From NCBI GenBank assembly GCA_003134765.1, contig PLCM01000005.1, positions 1-60,408 on the forward strand: a stretch of 60,408 bases of DNA, given 5' to 3'. The notes beneath the pieces are model-generated. The model was not told where the DNA came from. It saw only the letters and a list, made by a program, of their open reading frames with translations, and did no database searches. Shown here in pieces: positions 9,207 through 17,625 of this stretch (position 1 is its first letter; each line of letters opens with the position of its first letter). Both the position numbers and the translations under genes were made by a program. This stretch comes from Spartobacteria bacterium (GTDB lineage: Bacteria; Verrucomicrobiota; Verrucomicrobiia; Chthoniobacterales; UBA10450).

Positions 9207-9437
9207 TCAAATTTTCGACTTAACCTGCCGGGCAATCGCGTCGAAATCGGGCCACTCGCCCGTTTCAAGTTTGGAATAGATGAGTTCACCGTTGATGCGA
9301 ATTTCGAAGGCACCGCCGCCGGACTCAATCAACCGTGGAGTCACGCCCGTCGCTGCACGAATGCGAGCCGCCAAACTGGCGGCTTTCGGCTTGTAGTTTC
9401 AGACCGTGCAGTATTCGATCGTTACTTCTGGCTTCAC
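9207..9437 (-). CDS. selW: SelW-like selenoprotein (Rdx family), CxxU, UGA = Sec13
   Basis: A 76-residue thioredoxin-fold Rdx protein, visible only if the in-frame TGA at 9399-9401 is read as Sec. It starts at GTG 9437, preceded by a strong AAAGGAGG five bases upstream. The N-terminus reads VKPEVTIEYCTVU-NYKPKA. This follows the SelW pattern of a beta strand, a CxxU redox motif (C10, U13) and then YK.K. Later parts (ESGGGAFEIRINGELIYS, then GEWPDFDAI) match the Rdx GxFEI..dg.liysk..tG.fPd pattern. Length fits SelW (about 75-90). The stop is 14 bases before the 5' end of selC, so mRNA and tRNA may share a transcript. A SECIS-like hairpin follows the UGA. A thiol-redox role is inferred from the family. 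Confidence 0.88.
9366..9384 (-). promoter_or_regulatory. Bacterial SECIS hairpin in selW-like gene
   Basis: On the minus strand a perfect 7-bp stem, AGCCGCC with GGCGGCT, closes an AGTTT loop. The loop starts about 21 bases after the UGA and has G in second place. This agrees with the accepted bacterial SECIS geometry. Confidence 0.8.
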
Positions 9438-9508
9438 GCGCGCCTCCTTTATCGTCTTAACGTTATTCGTTCGCGGCTGCTCTGTCGAGACTCAGCTCTT
9501 TTACCTCC

Positions 9509-9568
9509 GAAGAGGTAGTCGCGCGCCTTCCTTCGGTGGCATCTGAAAATCCCACGGACGCGTCGTAG
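9509..9568 (+). promoter_or_regulatory. Shared upstream element, site E
   Basis: One of five similar elements, placed 89 bases (from its GAGG core at 9512) before ATG 9601. It carries GAAGAGG, then GGTGGCA, then GAAAATCCCACGGACGCG and TAG. It aligns through its whole length with sites at 12352, 13293, 18052 and 19353. Confidence 0.6.
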
Positions 9569-9600
9569 AAAGCGGTTGAACGCGTCGGTATTCGTTTCCC

Positions 9601-9867
9601 ATGCAAACGAGTGCTCTCCTTATGATAGCGGTGATTGAACAGGCTGGCATTGCCCCGCTCCGGATCGCATTCACCCTCGCCGTAATCGTCTTCTTGCTTG
9701 GCGGCATTTTCATCTTCCGCAGGCGACACCAATTTTTCGATCGCGATCCAAACGTCGAGAACGATTTCGCGGTCGTGCGGCACAATCGCGAAGAAATGAT
9801 CATCTTTGTTGGGAGCGCGCTGATGCTGGTCCTGGTCGGCATCCTGCACCAGGTGTGGAGCGCATGA
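9601..9867 (+). CDS. Small two-helix membrane protein, unknown function
   Basis: An 88-residue protein with two hydrophobic segments, about residues 20-38 and 65-84. A basic RRRHQFFDRD stretch follows the first, and a hydrophilic linker (NVENDFAVVRHNREE) lies between them. I recognise no family. Support comes from the good membrane pattern, its position ahead of the oxalate decarboxylase gene, and the shared element at 9509-9568 at the usual distance from the ATG. It is divergent from the selenoprotein operon. Confidence 0.6.
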   Translation: MQTSALLMIAVIEQAGIAPLRIAFTLAVIVFLLGGIFIFRRRHQFFDRDPNVENDFAVVRHNREEMIIFVGSALMLVLVGILHQVWSA

Positions 9868-9900
9868 CATGAAACCTCAGGACCCTAAGGAGAGATGATT

Positions 9901-11109
9901 ATGAGCGAATTTACTCGTCGAGGTTTTCTCGGCAAAACCGCGATAGCGATAGGCAGTTTTGCCGCGTTGCGCAAAGTGGCAGGCGAAGACCGGAGCCGGA
10001 ACGATCCTGGCCCAGCTAATCTGGGACTCGATGGCCAGAACCCGGACTCGATCTGGCCACCTGCGACAGACTCCAAAAGCCTGGTCCAAAACTTCAAGTA
10101 TCCATTCTCTTTGGCGAACAAGCGAACTTACGAGGGTGGATGGTCGCGGGAAGTGACGGTGCGGGAACTTCCCGTGTCCAAGACGCTGGCGGGTGTAAAC
10201 ATGAGGCTCACTGCCGGCGGCGTCCGGGAGTTGCATTGGCACACGTCCGCCGAGTGGGCCATCATGCTTTACGGGACGGCGCGCATCACAGCGATCGACG
10301 CGGATGGAAAGAGTTTTGTCGCCGACGTGAACAAAAACGACCTTTGGTTTTTTCCTCCTGGCATTCCGCACTCGATCCAGGGCCTTAATCCCGACGGTTG
10401 CGAATTCATGCTCGTGTTCGACGACGGTGAGTTTTCCGAGTCAGAGACGGTGCTGTTGAGCGACGCGATGGCCCATCTGCCGCCTTCGGTGCTCTCAAAA
10501 AATTTCGGCACTGGCGAAAAGGCATTTGCGAATGTGCCCCAGCAGGAGCTGTTCATTTTCCAAACGGATGTTCCAGGAGGACTGGAGGCGGACCAGAAAG
10601 CTGCGGCCGGGGCCCTGGGAAAATCGCCGAAGGATTTTGCTTTTCGCACGATGGCAATGCCGTCGACGAAGCAGACGAAAGGGGGCGACGTGCGCATCGT
10701 TGACTCGAGCAACTTTAAAGTCACCACGACGTCGATGGCCCTGGTCACGGTTCACCCGGGCGGATTAAGGGAGCTACACTGGCATCCGAACGCGGACGAG
10801 TGGCAATACTTCATTCGTGGAAAGGGACGAATGACTGTGGTGGCGACCGGGAACAAAGCCCGGACGATGGACTTTCAGGAGGGAGACGTCGGCTACGTGC
10901 AGAAAACGTTGCTCCATTACATCGAAAACACGGGCGATACCGATTTAGTGTTCCTGGAAATGTTCAAGAGCGACCGCTTTCAGGAATTTTCATTCTCGGA
11001 GTGGCTGGCCCACACTCCGGCAGAATTGGTGATGGCGCATTTAAAGATCGACAAAGCAATCTACGATTTGATACCAAAGAATGGCGCCGTGGTCACGCCG
11101 CTGGCGTGA
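9901..11109 (+). CDS. oxdC: Oxalate decarboxylase, bicupin, Tat-exported
   Basis: Splits oxalate to formate and CO2 with Mn in a double cupin. ATG 9901 is preferred over ATG 9895 because AAGGAG lies 8 bases ahead of it; the product has 402 residues. The N-terminus has a twin-arginine signal (TRRGFLG). Cupin 1 carries ELHWHTSAEWAIM and FFPPGIPHSIQ; cupin 2 carries ELHWHPNADEWQYF and HYIEN. The lid loop reads FSESET where Bacillus OxdC has FSENST: the catalytic Glu is kept and the next two residues differ. Together with the OFA carrier just downstream and formate dehydrogenase in the same locus, it suggests oxalate-to-formate-to-CO2 metabolism. Confidence 0.9.
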   Translation: MSEFTRRGFLGKTAIAIGSFAALRKVAGEDRSRNDPGPANLGLDGQNPDSIWPPATDSKSLVQNFKYPFSLANKRTYEGGWSREVTVRELPVSKTLAGVNMRLTAGGVRELHWHTSAEWAIMLYGTARITAIDADGKSFVADVNKNDLWFFPPGIPHSIQGLNPDGCEFMLVFDDGEFSESETVLLSDAMAHLPPSVLSKNFGTGEKAFANVPQQELFIFQTDVPGGLEADQKAAAGALGKSPKDFAFRTMAMPSTKQTKGGDVRIVDSSNFKVTTTSMALVTVHPGGLRELHWHPNADEWQYFIRGKGRMTVVATGNKARTMDFQEGDVGYVQKTLLHYIENTGDTDLVFLEMFKSDRFQEFSFSEWLAHTPAELVMAHLKIDKAIYDLIPKNGAVVTPLA

Positions 11110-11118
11110 CAGAAACTT

Positions 11119-12336
11119 ATGCGAACGACGAATCGCTGGGTAATCGCAATTGCGGGCATATTTTTCCAGGTCGCGCTCGGCGCCGTTTATGCCTGGAGTG
11201 TTTTCCGCGCTCCGCTTGCGAAACAGTTCGGCTGGAGCATTTCAGAGATAACCCTGACCTTCACGATCAGCATTTTTGTCCTGGGGTGCGCGGCCTTCGT
11301 CGGTGGGCTCTGGCTAAATCGCGCGGGCCCACGGATTGTCGCATTGACCGGCGGTACGCTCTATGGCCTCGGAGTTTTTCTCGCCAGTTTCTCGCATAAC
11401 CTTTGGTGGTTGTATTTCAGTTACGGGGTGATCAGCGGAATCGGTCTTGGCCTTGGATACATCGTTCCGGTGGCCGTGCTCGTGAAATGGTTTCCGGATC
11501 GCAGGGGTCTCATCACTGGGATCGCGGTCGGCGGGTTCGGAGCGGGCGCGCTCATCACCGCGCCTGTGGCGACGCGACTCATTCAAAGCGTCGGAGTCTT
11601 AAGCACATTCGCTTATCTGGGCGTTGCGTACCTGGTCGTGACAATACTTTCCGGCGCTTTCATGCAGAACCCGCCTGATGGGTGGAAGCCGGAGGGTTGG
11701 TCGCCGACAGCCAGCCAAACGTCACAACGCGCCGGCCACGACTTCAATCTCGGCGAAGCGCTCAAGACCTGGCAATGGTGGGCGCTCTGGATGCTCCTCT
11801 TTCTCAATACCTGCGCCGGCATTTCCGTCATCTCGCAAGAGGCCCCGATCTTTCAGGAACTGACTGGCGTCAGCGCGGTCATCGCAGGGGGCATGGTAGG
11901 AGTTGCCAGTCTCGGCAACGCCGTTGGCCGCGTCTTTTGGGCGTGGGTGTCCGATTTGATATCGAGGCGGTGGACATTTCTTGTCATGTTCCTCGCTCAG
12001 GTTCTCCTCTTTTGGTTTCTTCCGAGCGTTGCATCGGCTTCGTTGATGACGACCGTGGCGTTCGTGGTGTTGATGTGTTACGGCGGCGGGTTTGGCACCA
12101 TGCCGGCGTTTGCGGCTGATTACTTCGGCCCCAGGAACGTCGGTCCGATCTACGGTTTAATGCTGACTGCGTGGGGCTTTGCCAGCGCGTTCGGTCCTTT
12201 GTTCATCGCGCGCATGCGTGAAACGGCTGGCTCCTATAGCGGCGCGCTGCATGTCATCGCCGGGGTCATGGCGATTTCCGCTCTGCTGCCAATCCTGGTG
12301 CGGCCACCACGCCCATCCGAAAAGGCAAACGCTTAG
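11119..12336 (+). CDS. oxlT: MFS transporter, oxalate/formate antiporter (OFA) family
   Basis: A 405-residue, 12-helix major facilitator. The N-terminal FQVALGAVYAWSVFRAPL and the loop LVKWFPDRRGLITGIAVGGFG are typical of the OxlT/OFA family. It begins 9 bases after the oxalate decarboxylase gene, so the two are almost certainly co-transcribed. The expected role is exchange of oxalate for formate, or uptake of one of them. Because the decarboxylase looks Tat-exported, the carrier could instead handle formate from the periplasm. The family also includes carriers for other carboxylates. Confidence 0.82.
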   Translation: MRTTNRWVIAIAGIFFQVALGAVYAWSVFRAPLAKQFGWSISEITLTFTISIFVLGCAAFVGGLWLNRAGPRIVALTGGTLYGLGVFLASFSHNLWWLYFSYGVISGIGLGLGYIVPVAVLVKWFPDRRGLITGIAVGGFGAGALITAPVATRLIQSVGVLSTFAYLGVAYLVVTILSGAFMQNPPDGWKPEGWSPTASQTSQRAGHDFNLGEALKTWQWWALWMLLFLNTCAGISVISQEAPIFQELTGVSAVIAGGMVGVASLGNAVGRVFWAWVSDLISRRWTFLVMFLAQVLLFWFLPSVASASLMTTVAFVVLMCYGGGFGTMPAFAADYFGPRNVGPIYGLMLTAWGFASAFGPLFIARMRETAGSYSGALHVIAGVMAISALLPILVRPPRPSEKANA

Positions 12337-12351
12337 CAAACGGCACTCTCC

Positions 12352-12413
12352 CAAAAGGGATGGCTCCCAGCGCCTCTCACGCAGGATTGAAAACTCCCAC
12401 TGACACGTCATAG
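12352..12413 (+). promoter_or_regulatory. Shared upstream element, site D, in a 546-bp gap
   Basis: CCAAAAGGGATGG, then CAGGATTGAAAACTCCCA, then GACACGTCATAG align with site E at 9509 (GAAAATCCCACGGACGCG, TCGTAG). The next ATG is at 12446, about 91 bases from the AAGGG core, and opens a 61-codon frame without recognisable features; it may be a decayed gene. Nothing else is seen in the rest of the 12337-12882 gap. Confidence 0.45.
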
Positions 12414-12882
12414 CGCTACTGCGTTGTGCTGCCATACCGTGAGGTATGAAAAAGGGAAATTCTCGGTATGGACGGATTGGGATTCCAGGGCCATTCGTTA
12501 GGCCCGTCACCGAAGATAGGCCGGTCCTGACACTTCTCTCATTTCCAAGTACGCAACGCGGCCACCGTGCGAGGAAACTTTTTGTCATCAAACAAAGGAG
12601 AAGATTGGATTCAACAACTGGCGCTCCCTAAACAATCCAGCGCATCCTGATTTTTGATGATCACTCTGAGAGTCTTCGCCTGGCGCTGGGTGGTCGTAGG
12701 AATCCGCAGATCTCTCCTCCAGCGCCGCCGAGCTTAAGATGGTGGGAACCCGTTCTGGGCTGCATGCTGATGTTGTGCGCATTGATCGCAATGCTTTTGC
12801 CGCTCTTCTTGAAACTACCGTGGTGAACGCCACGACAAAGTCAAAACTACGTCCGACTCCGCGCCCAACCGAAAGGTGAATC

Positions 12883-13215
12883 ATGATCACGGCTTTGCTG
12901 CTCTCGCTCTCGAACATTTTCATGACGCTCGCCTGGTATGGGCATTTGAAGTTCAAAGACAAGCCGCTCTGGCTGGTGATCGTCGTGAGCTGGGGCCTGG
13001 CGTTCTTTGAATACCTCTTTCAAGTGCCGGCTAATCGGATCGGCTCGGCTCGCTTCACGCTGGCGCAGCTCAAAGTAATGCAGGAATGCATCACCATCGT
13101 GGTCTTCACAATCATCGTGGGGTTGTTGTTCCGGCAGATGCCGCGCTGGAACAATATTATCTCGTTCCTCCTCATCGTGGCGGCCGTTTACTTCACTTTC
13201 AATTTCGAAAAGTGA
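12883..13215 (+). CDS. DUF486 family membrane protein
   Basis: A 110-residue protein with four hydrophobic helices, matching the DUF486 pattern: MTLAWYGHLKF near the N-terminus, WLVIVVSWGLAFFEYLFQVPANR in two pieces, and FTLAQLKVMQECIT in the middle. The family is small, SMR/DMT-like and of unknown function. ATG follows GAAAGGTGAATC, which offers a reasonable ribosome site. It stands alone, with no operon partner in reach. Confidence 0.85.
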   Translation: MITALLLSLSNIFMTLAWYGHLKFKDKPLWLVIVVSWGLAFFEYLFQVPANRIGSARFTLAQLKVMQECITIVVFTIIVGLLFRQMPRWNNIISFLLIVAAVYFTFNFEK

Positions 13216-13292
13216 AAGCCTTCCTGCGGCCTGTAACTCGATAGAAACAGCTGCGGTTGTTCGTATCGTAGCCGGGCCGCCAAATGCCTATC

Positions 13293-13355
13293 CCGAAAGA
13301 GGGAATAGCCATCAACTCTTAGGTAGGACCACAAAATCCCGCCGACGCGCAATGG
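13293..13355 (+). promoter_or_regulatory. Shared upstream element, site A
   Basis: GAAAGAGGGAATAG, CCATCAACTCTTAGGTAG and CACAAAATCCCGCCGACG align with the sites at 9509, 12352, 18052 and 19353. The GAGGG core (13299) is 87 bases before ATG 13386. Confidence 0.65.
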
Positions 13356-13385
13356 CTGCCAGGCGGCAGGCAACGATCTTTAGAC

Positions 13386-14339
13386 ATGAAAACATTGACT
13401 TTACTAACTCTAGTCGGGTTCACATCGCTCGCCCTGAGTGACGTAGCCCTGGCTCGCGGCGGCGGTGGCGGCGCACACTTTGGTGGCGGCGCACATTTTG
13501 GTGGCGGCGCACATTTTGGGGGTGGAGCACACTTTGGGGGGGGCCCGCACTTCGGAGGAGGTGCTCGCTTTGGCGGAATGCCACGCATGTCTGCATTTGG
13601 AGCGGGTCCACGCTTTGGCGGACCACGCATGTACTCATTGGGCGCGCGTCCATCATTTAGACCGTATATCACTTCGCGGCCGGCCTCGTCTGTCCGCGGG
13701 ACCAATCGACTAACCAGCCGGTCGGTTACTTCGTCCGTTCGCCCAACGACGACGCTCAATCGGCAACAGACGCGTTCGTCTGGCAATCGCATTACGCAAA
13801 CCGCTCGTCCAAACAGCCGATCAGTAACTCCGTCTGTTCGCGCAACAACAGCGCAGCAAACCGGCTTGAATGGGAGAACAGACCACATCTACCAGCGTCA
13901 GACCGCCAGCTCCCATCCTGATTGGGACCGGCGGCGGGCATACTATTCGAATAATCACTGGTGGGCCTACAGTGGCTACGACTGGATCGGGCTCGATGCG
14001 GGGTTTTTCCCATGGGACTACTACCCGTATTACACCTACGACTACTACCCGTATGACTACTTCGTAGATGATTCCACCGACGTTTCGCCAGCATACCAGG
14101 GCACAACGTCGGTCGCTCCCGCGCCTGATCCTGCGGTCACAGCCGCGCAGACCAAGCTCACGCAGCTGGGCTACTACAGTGGGCCAATCGACGGCTTGTT
14201 CGGGCCGACAACGCGCGATACGGTCGCACGTTATCAGACGAAGCAAGACCTGTCCGTGACCGGAAGCCTTACACCTGACACGCTCGAGGCCCTGGGATTG
14301 CCGCAGGTGCCGACGAACTCAACAACGGCGGCTCAATGA
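13386..14339 (+). CDS. Secreted Gly/His-rich protein with C-terminal peptidoglycan-binding domain
   Basis: 317 residues. The N-terminal signal peptide is MKTLTLLTLVGFTSLALS and ends near VALA. A Gly-rich stretch follows, with repeated AHFGGG units (about residues 29-60), then a Ser/Thr/Arg-rich linker and a Tyr/Asp-rich patch (DYYPYYTYDYYPYDYF). The last 70 residues form a PG_binding_1 domain (KLTQLGYYSGPIDGLFGPTT, then YQTKQDLSVTGSL). It probably sits in the periplasm or on the wall. It shares architecture with the 18147 gene, and both have the same upstream element at the same distance. Confidence 0.8.
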   Translation: MKTLTLLTLVGFTSLALSDVALARGGGGGAHFGGGAHFGGGAHFGGGAHFGGGPHFGGGARFGGMPRMSAFGAGPRFGGPRMYSLGARPSFRPYITSRPASSVRGTNRLTSRSVTSSVRPTTTLNRQQTRSSGNRITQTARPNSRSVTPSVRATTAQQTGLNGRTDHIYQRQTASSHPDWDRRRAYYSNNHWWAYSGYDWIGLDAGFFPWDYYPYYTYDYYPYDYFVDDSTDVSPAYQGTTSVAPAPDPAVTAAQTKLTQLGYYSGPIDGLFGPTTRDTVARYQTKQDLSVTGSLTPDTLEALGLPQVPTNSTTAAQ

Positions 14340-14373
14340 CTGGACAAGACCCCAACTGAAAGAAACGAGATTT

Positions 14374-14547
14374 ATGAAAACAAACGAACCAAACATCAAA
14401 AGGGAAGAATCGACATACTCACTGCTCGTCCGCTCTGAGGATAAAAGGCGAGTGATCACCGAGGCAGTCGTTTACGGTTTGATTATCCTGAGCGCGATGG
14501 CTGCGATTTGGGAATTCGGAGAGGAATTTTTCTGGTTCAGGAGCTAG
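14374..14547 (+). CDS. Small single-helix membrane protein (57 aa)
   Basis: ATG 14374 to TAG 14547. A charged N-terminal half (MKTNEPNIKREE, then VRSEDKRRVITEA) precedes one hydrophobic helix (VVYGLIILSAMAAIWEF), and the end is aromatic (GEEFFWFRS). It lies 34 bases after the preceding gene and 28 before the aldo/keto reductase, so it fits an operon. No family recognised; charge and hydrophobic layout support a real gene. Confidence 0.6.
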   Translation: MKTNEPNIKREESTYSLLVRSEDKRRVITEAVVYGLIILSAMAAIWEFGEEFFWFRS

Positions 14548-14575
14548 TCCACGCAGCGCATTCTGGAGTTCGAGT

Positions 14576-15574
14576 GTGACAACAAAATCCGAAAACACTG
14601 ACATGCGATCGAGACAGCTCGGTCACTCCGACCTGTTTATTACACCGATCGGCTTTGGCGCCTGGGCCATCGGCGGAGACGGCTGGGAATTTGGCTGGGG
14701 CGAACAAGACGATAAGGCCTCGGTTAGCGCAATCCATCGCGCGCTAGAGCTGGGCGTTAACTGGATCGATACCGCGGCCGTTTATGGAATGGGTCACTCG
14801 GAGCAGGTCGTTGCCCGTGCCCTACAGACCTGGCCGGGGGCTCGACCGTACATTTTCACCAAGTGCGGTTTGCGCTGGGACGAACAGGGATATGTTCATC
14901 GCTCTTTGTACGCGAATTCCATCCGCTCCGAGTGCGAGGACAGCCTGCGCCGGCTGAAGGTGGATGTTATCGATCTCTATCAAATCCACTGGCCGACAGA
15001 GGAGCTGGAGGAAGGCTTGGAGGCGATGGCCCGACTGCAAAAGGAAGGCAAAGTCCGATGGATAGGAGTGTCCAACTTCGACGTCGACGAAATGCGTCGC
15101 GCCCAAATGATCGCTGCGATCACGTCGCTGCAGCCTCCTTATTCGTTAGTGCGCCGCGAGGTCGAACAGGATATCCTTCCTTATTGTCGCTCCTACGGGC
15201 TTGGCGTGATCGTCTATTCCCCGATGGCCTCCGGTTTGTTGACTGGTGCGATGACACGGCAACGAGCGGGGACGCTTCCTAACAGCGATTGGCGCAGCCG
15301 GGACGTCGAGTTCAAGGAACCGGCGCTCTCGAAGAATCTCGCTCTCGTAGAACGCTTGCGGGACGTTGGCGAACGCTACGGACGTCCGCCCGGACAGGTC
15401 GCGATCGCGTGGACGCTGCGAAATCCAGCGGTTACCGGCGCGATCGTCGGCGCACGCAACGCAAAGCAAGTCGAAGGAACGGTCGCTGCGGCGACCCTGC
15501 GTATCACCGAGGAGGACGTCGCGGAGATCGAAGGCAAAGGGATCAACACACCGGAGTTAGTCACGGCCGCTTGA
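14576..15574 (+). CDS. Aldo/keto reductase
   Basis: A 332-residue NADP-dependent (alpha/beta)8 oxidoreductase. The catalytic tetrad can be read as Asp and Tyr in WIDTAAVYGMGHSE, Lys in IFTKCG and His in YQIHWP. The C-terminal cofactor segment AIVGARNAKQVEGT is typical. GTG 14576 is taken as start with GGAG 7 bases ahead; ATG 14603, nine codons later, just before the conserved LGHSDLFITPIGFG core, is the alternative. Substrate unknown. Confidence 0.9.
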   Translation: MTTKSENTDMRSRQLGHSDLFITPIGFGAWAIGGDGWEFGWGEQDDKASVSAIHRALELGVNWIDTAAVYGMGHSEQVVARALQTWPGARPYIFTKCGLRWDEQGYVHRSLYANSIRSECEDSLRRLKVDVIDLYQIHWPTEELEEGLEAMARLQKEGKVRWIGVSNFDVDEMRRAQMIAAITSLQPPYSLVRREVEQDILPYCRSYGLGVIVYSPMASGLLTGAMTRQRAGTLPNSDWRSRDVEFKEPALSKNLALVERLRDVGERYGRPPGQVAIAWTLRNPAVTGAIVGARNAKQVEGTVAAATLRITEEDVAEIEGKGINTPELVTAA

Positions 15575-15611
15575 AATAGAGACCTGACTGGAGCCTAACC
15601 AGGAGACGAGA

Positions 15612-16514
15612 ATGAAAATTGGTTTTATAGGACTTGGCATCATGGGGAGTCGGATGGCGGCGAATCTGCAGAGCCACGGTTATGGATTGGTCGTCTTTAA
15701 TCGCACACGCTCAAAGGCGCAGCCGCTGCTGGATAAGGGCGCGGTGTTCGCCGAATCACCGGCCAAACTGGCCGCCCAAGCGGACATTTTGTTCACGATG
15801 CTGGCCCATCCCGACGCAGTCGCACAAGCAGCGCTGGGCGCGAATGGATTTCTGAATTACCTCAAGCCAAATGCGCTTTGGGTTGATTGCAGCTCGGTCA
15901 ACCCGTCCTTCTCAAAGAAAATGGCGACGGGAGCCGCAGCCCGGCAGATGCGGTTTCTCGACGCGCCCGTAACTGGTTCCGCGCCCGTAGCTAAAGAGGC
16001 GAAGCTCGTTTTCTGGGTAGGGGGCGACGCCATCGATCTGGAAGTGGTTCGTCCATTGCTGCTCTCCATGGGCAACAAGATTGTTCACGCGGGCGGACCC
16101 GGGATGGGGACTTCGATGAAAATGGTGATCAATCTTTTGCTGGGCGTGGGGATGGCGTCCTTTGCCGAAGCAATGTCGCTCGGCCAGGGACTCGGGCTTT
16201 CGCAAAAGTTGCTCTTTGATTCTCTGCTTGGCATGCCGGCTGTCGCGCCGTTTCTCGCGTCGAAACGGGAAGACATCGAAAAAGGAGAATACGAAGCGGA
16301 ATTTCCCCTGCGTTGGATGCAAAAAGATTTGCACCTTGCCTCGGTCAGCGCGTACGAAGCCGGCGTCGCCCTGCCGGTCACGAACCTGACCAAGGAGATC
16401 TACCGGTTCGCGATGCGCGACGGACACGAGACCGAGGACTTTTCGGCCATCTACGAATTCATGATGGGCGAAACCAGGAGAAGCCTGGAGACAACCAAGA
16501 GAAACGTTGCCTAG
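15612..16514 (+). CDS. NAD(P)-dependent beta-hydroxyacid dehydrogenase (GLYR/3-HIBDH type)
   Basis: 300 residues. An N-terminal Rossmann motif GFIGLGIMGSRMAANL is followed by FNRTRSKAQ and the substrate-binding segment DAPVTGSAPVA. The catalytic lysine lies in SMKMVINLLLGVG near residue 170. The C-terminal half is all-helical. Length and motifs match the 3-hydroxyisobutyrate/tartronate-semialdehyde/glyoxylate reductase family; the exact substrate cannot be told. A good AGGAG precedes ATG 15612. Confidence 0.9.
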   Translation: MKIGFIGLGIMGSRMAANLQSHGYGLVVFNRTRSKAQPLLDKGAVFAESPAKLAAQADILFTMLAHPDAVAQAALGANGFLNYLKPNALWVDCSSVNPSFSKKMATGAAARQMRFLDAPVTGSAPVAKEAKLVFWVGGDAIDLEVVRPLLLSMGNKIVHAGGPGMGTSMKMVINLLLGVGMASFAEAMSLGQGLGLSQKLLFDSLLGMPAVAPFLASKREDIEKGEYEAEFPLRWMQKDLHLASVSAYEAGVALPVTNLTKEIYRFAMRDGHETEDFSAIYEFMMGETRRSLETTKRNVA

Positions 16515-16590
16515 TGGCAATTCCTGGAACCATCAAGCCTCTTACAAAGGACGTTGGGATGTGGATGCGGAATTCAGCGGGGAACACACC

Positions 16591-17625
16591 GTGAACGCGC
16601 TCGCGACTCCACCGGTTCTTTTGAACGCGGACGCCAAACCCGGTCGTATTTCCCGGACCGCCGCGACCGCGCTGGTGATAGCTCTCGTGGCCGTGATCGC
16701 CTGGTTCGACTACATCACGAGCGACTTCTCACTGGCGGTATTCTATTTCGCGCCGGTAGTCCTGGCTACCTGGTACGCAGGCCGTGCGACCGGATGGTTC
16801 ATTGGGCTGCTGAGCGCCGCCGCGTGGCTTTTGGTTGACCCGGCGCTCAGCCAAGCCGACGGCCACCCGCTCATGCCCTACTGGAATGCTGCGGTGCTGG
16901 CGTTGATCTACGGCATCGTCGCACAACTTTTGTCCGCGCTCGATCGACTCCAGGCCGAACTCCGAACGAGGGTTGAGCGACGCACCGCTTCGCTGGCCGA
17001 GGTGCACCATCGGGTCAAGAATAACCTCCAAATCATCTCGAGCCTCCTGATGCTCCAGGCGGAGAAGCTTACTAACACTGAGGACAAGGCTGTCTTCGAT
17101 GAATGTCGAGATCGCATCTACTCCATGGCTCGTCTGCACGAGCAGCTCTACTCCAGTGGCGAGTTTTCCGATTTGGACTTCGCGGCACACCTTAGGGAGA
17201 TGTCTGAGATGCTCGTTCGCTCCCACACGCCTCCCGGTTGCATTTTGACCCTTCGAGTCCGGGCCGATCCGGTCGCGGTGGATCTGGATACCGCGGTGAC
17301 GTTAGGGCTCATCGCCAACGAACTCCTCCTCAATGCGCTCAAGCACGCGTTTGAGGGACGCTCTGCCGGAAAGCTCACGGTGGAATTGCACGCGGGCAGT
17401 AACCGCAATCAAATGACCGTGAGCGACGATGGCTCCGGGCTGCCGCCGCGATTTGACGCGAGCAATCATGCAGGGCTCGGCATGGAACTCGTCCTGGGAA
17501 TGACGCGTCAGATTCACGGAGAAGCAAAAATTGAAAATGACCCGGCAGGCGGCACCCGCACCACGATTTTTTTCCCTCCTCTCCCGCTTTCGAAAACAAC
17601 GCCGATCCACACCGACCTGCCATGA
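16591..17625 (+). CDS. Sensor histidine kinase (HisKA_2 type) with membrane N-terminus
   Basis: 344 residues from GTG 16591 (GGGGAA about 8 bases ahead). Longer frames back to TTG 16507 overlap the preceding gene and look non-coding. The N-terminal 110 residues hold about four membrane helices of the KdpD/DUF4118 type. The phosphoacceptor block EVHHRVKNNLQIISSLL lies near residue 140. The ATPase part has NELLLNALKHAF (N box), DDGSGLPP and GLGMELV (G boxes). It overlaps the response-regulator gene by 4 bases (ATGA), so the two form a two-component pair. The signal is unknown. Confidence 0.9.
   Translation: MNALATPPVLLNADAKPGRISRTAATALVIALVAVIAWFDYITSDFSLAVFYFAPVVLATWYAGRATGWFIGLLSAAAWLLVDPALSQADGHPLMPYWNAAVLALIYGIVAQLLSALDRLQAELRTRVERRTASLAEVHHRVKNNLQIISSLLMLQAEKLTNTEDKAVFDECRDRIYSMARLHEQLYSSGEFSDLDFAAHLREMSEMLVRSHTPPGCILTLRVRADPVAVDLDTAVTLGLIANELLLNALKHAFEGRSAGKLTVELHAGSNRNQMTVSDDGSGLPPRFDASNHAGLGMELVLGMTRQIHGEAKIENDPAGGTRTTIFFPPLPLSKTTPIHTDLP

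Noticed and set aside
13420..14106. CRISPR-like or tandem repeat reading of the GGTGGCGGCGCACATTTTGG stretch
   Set aside because: These are in-frame codons of the Gly/His-rich N-terminus, with no unique spacers.
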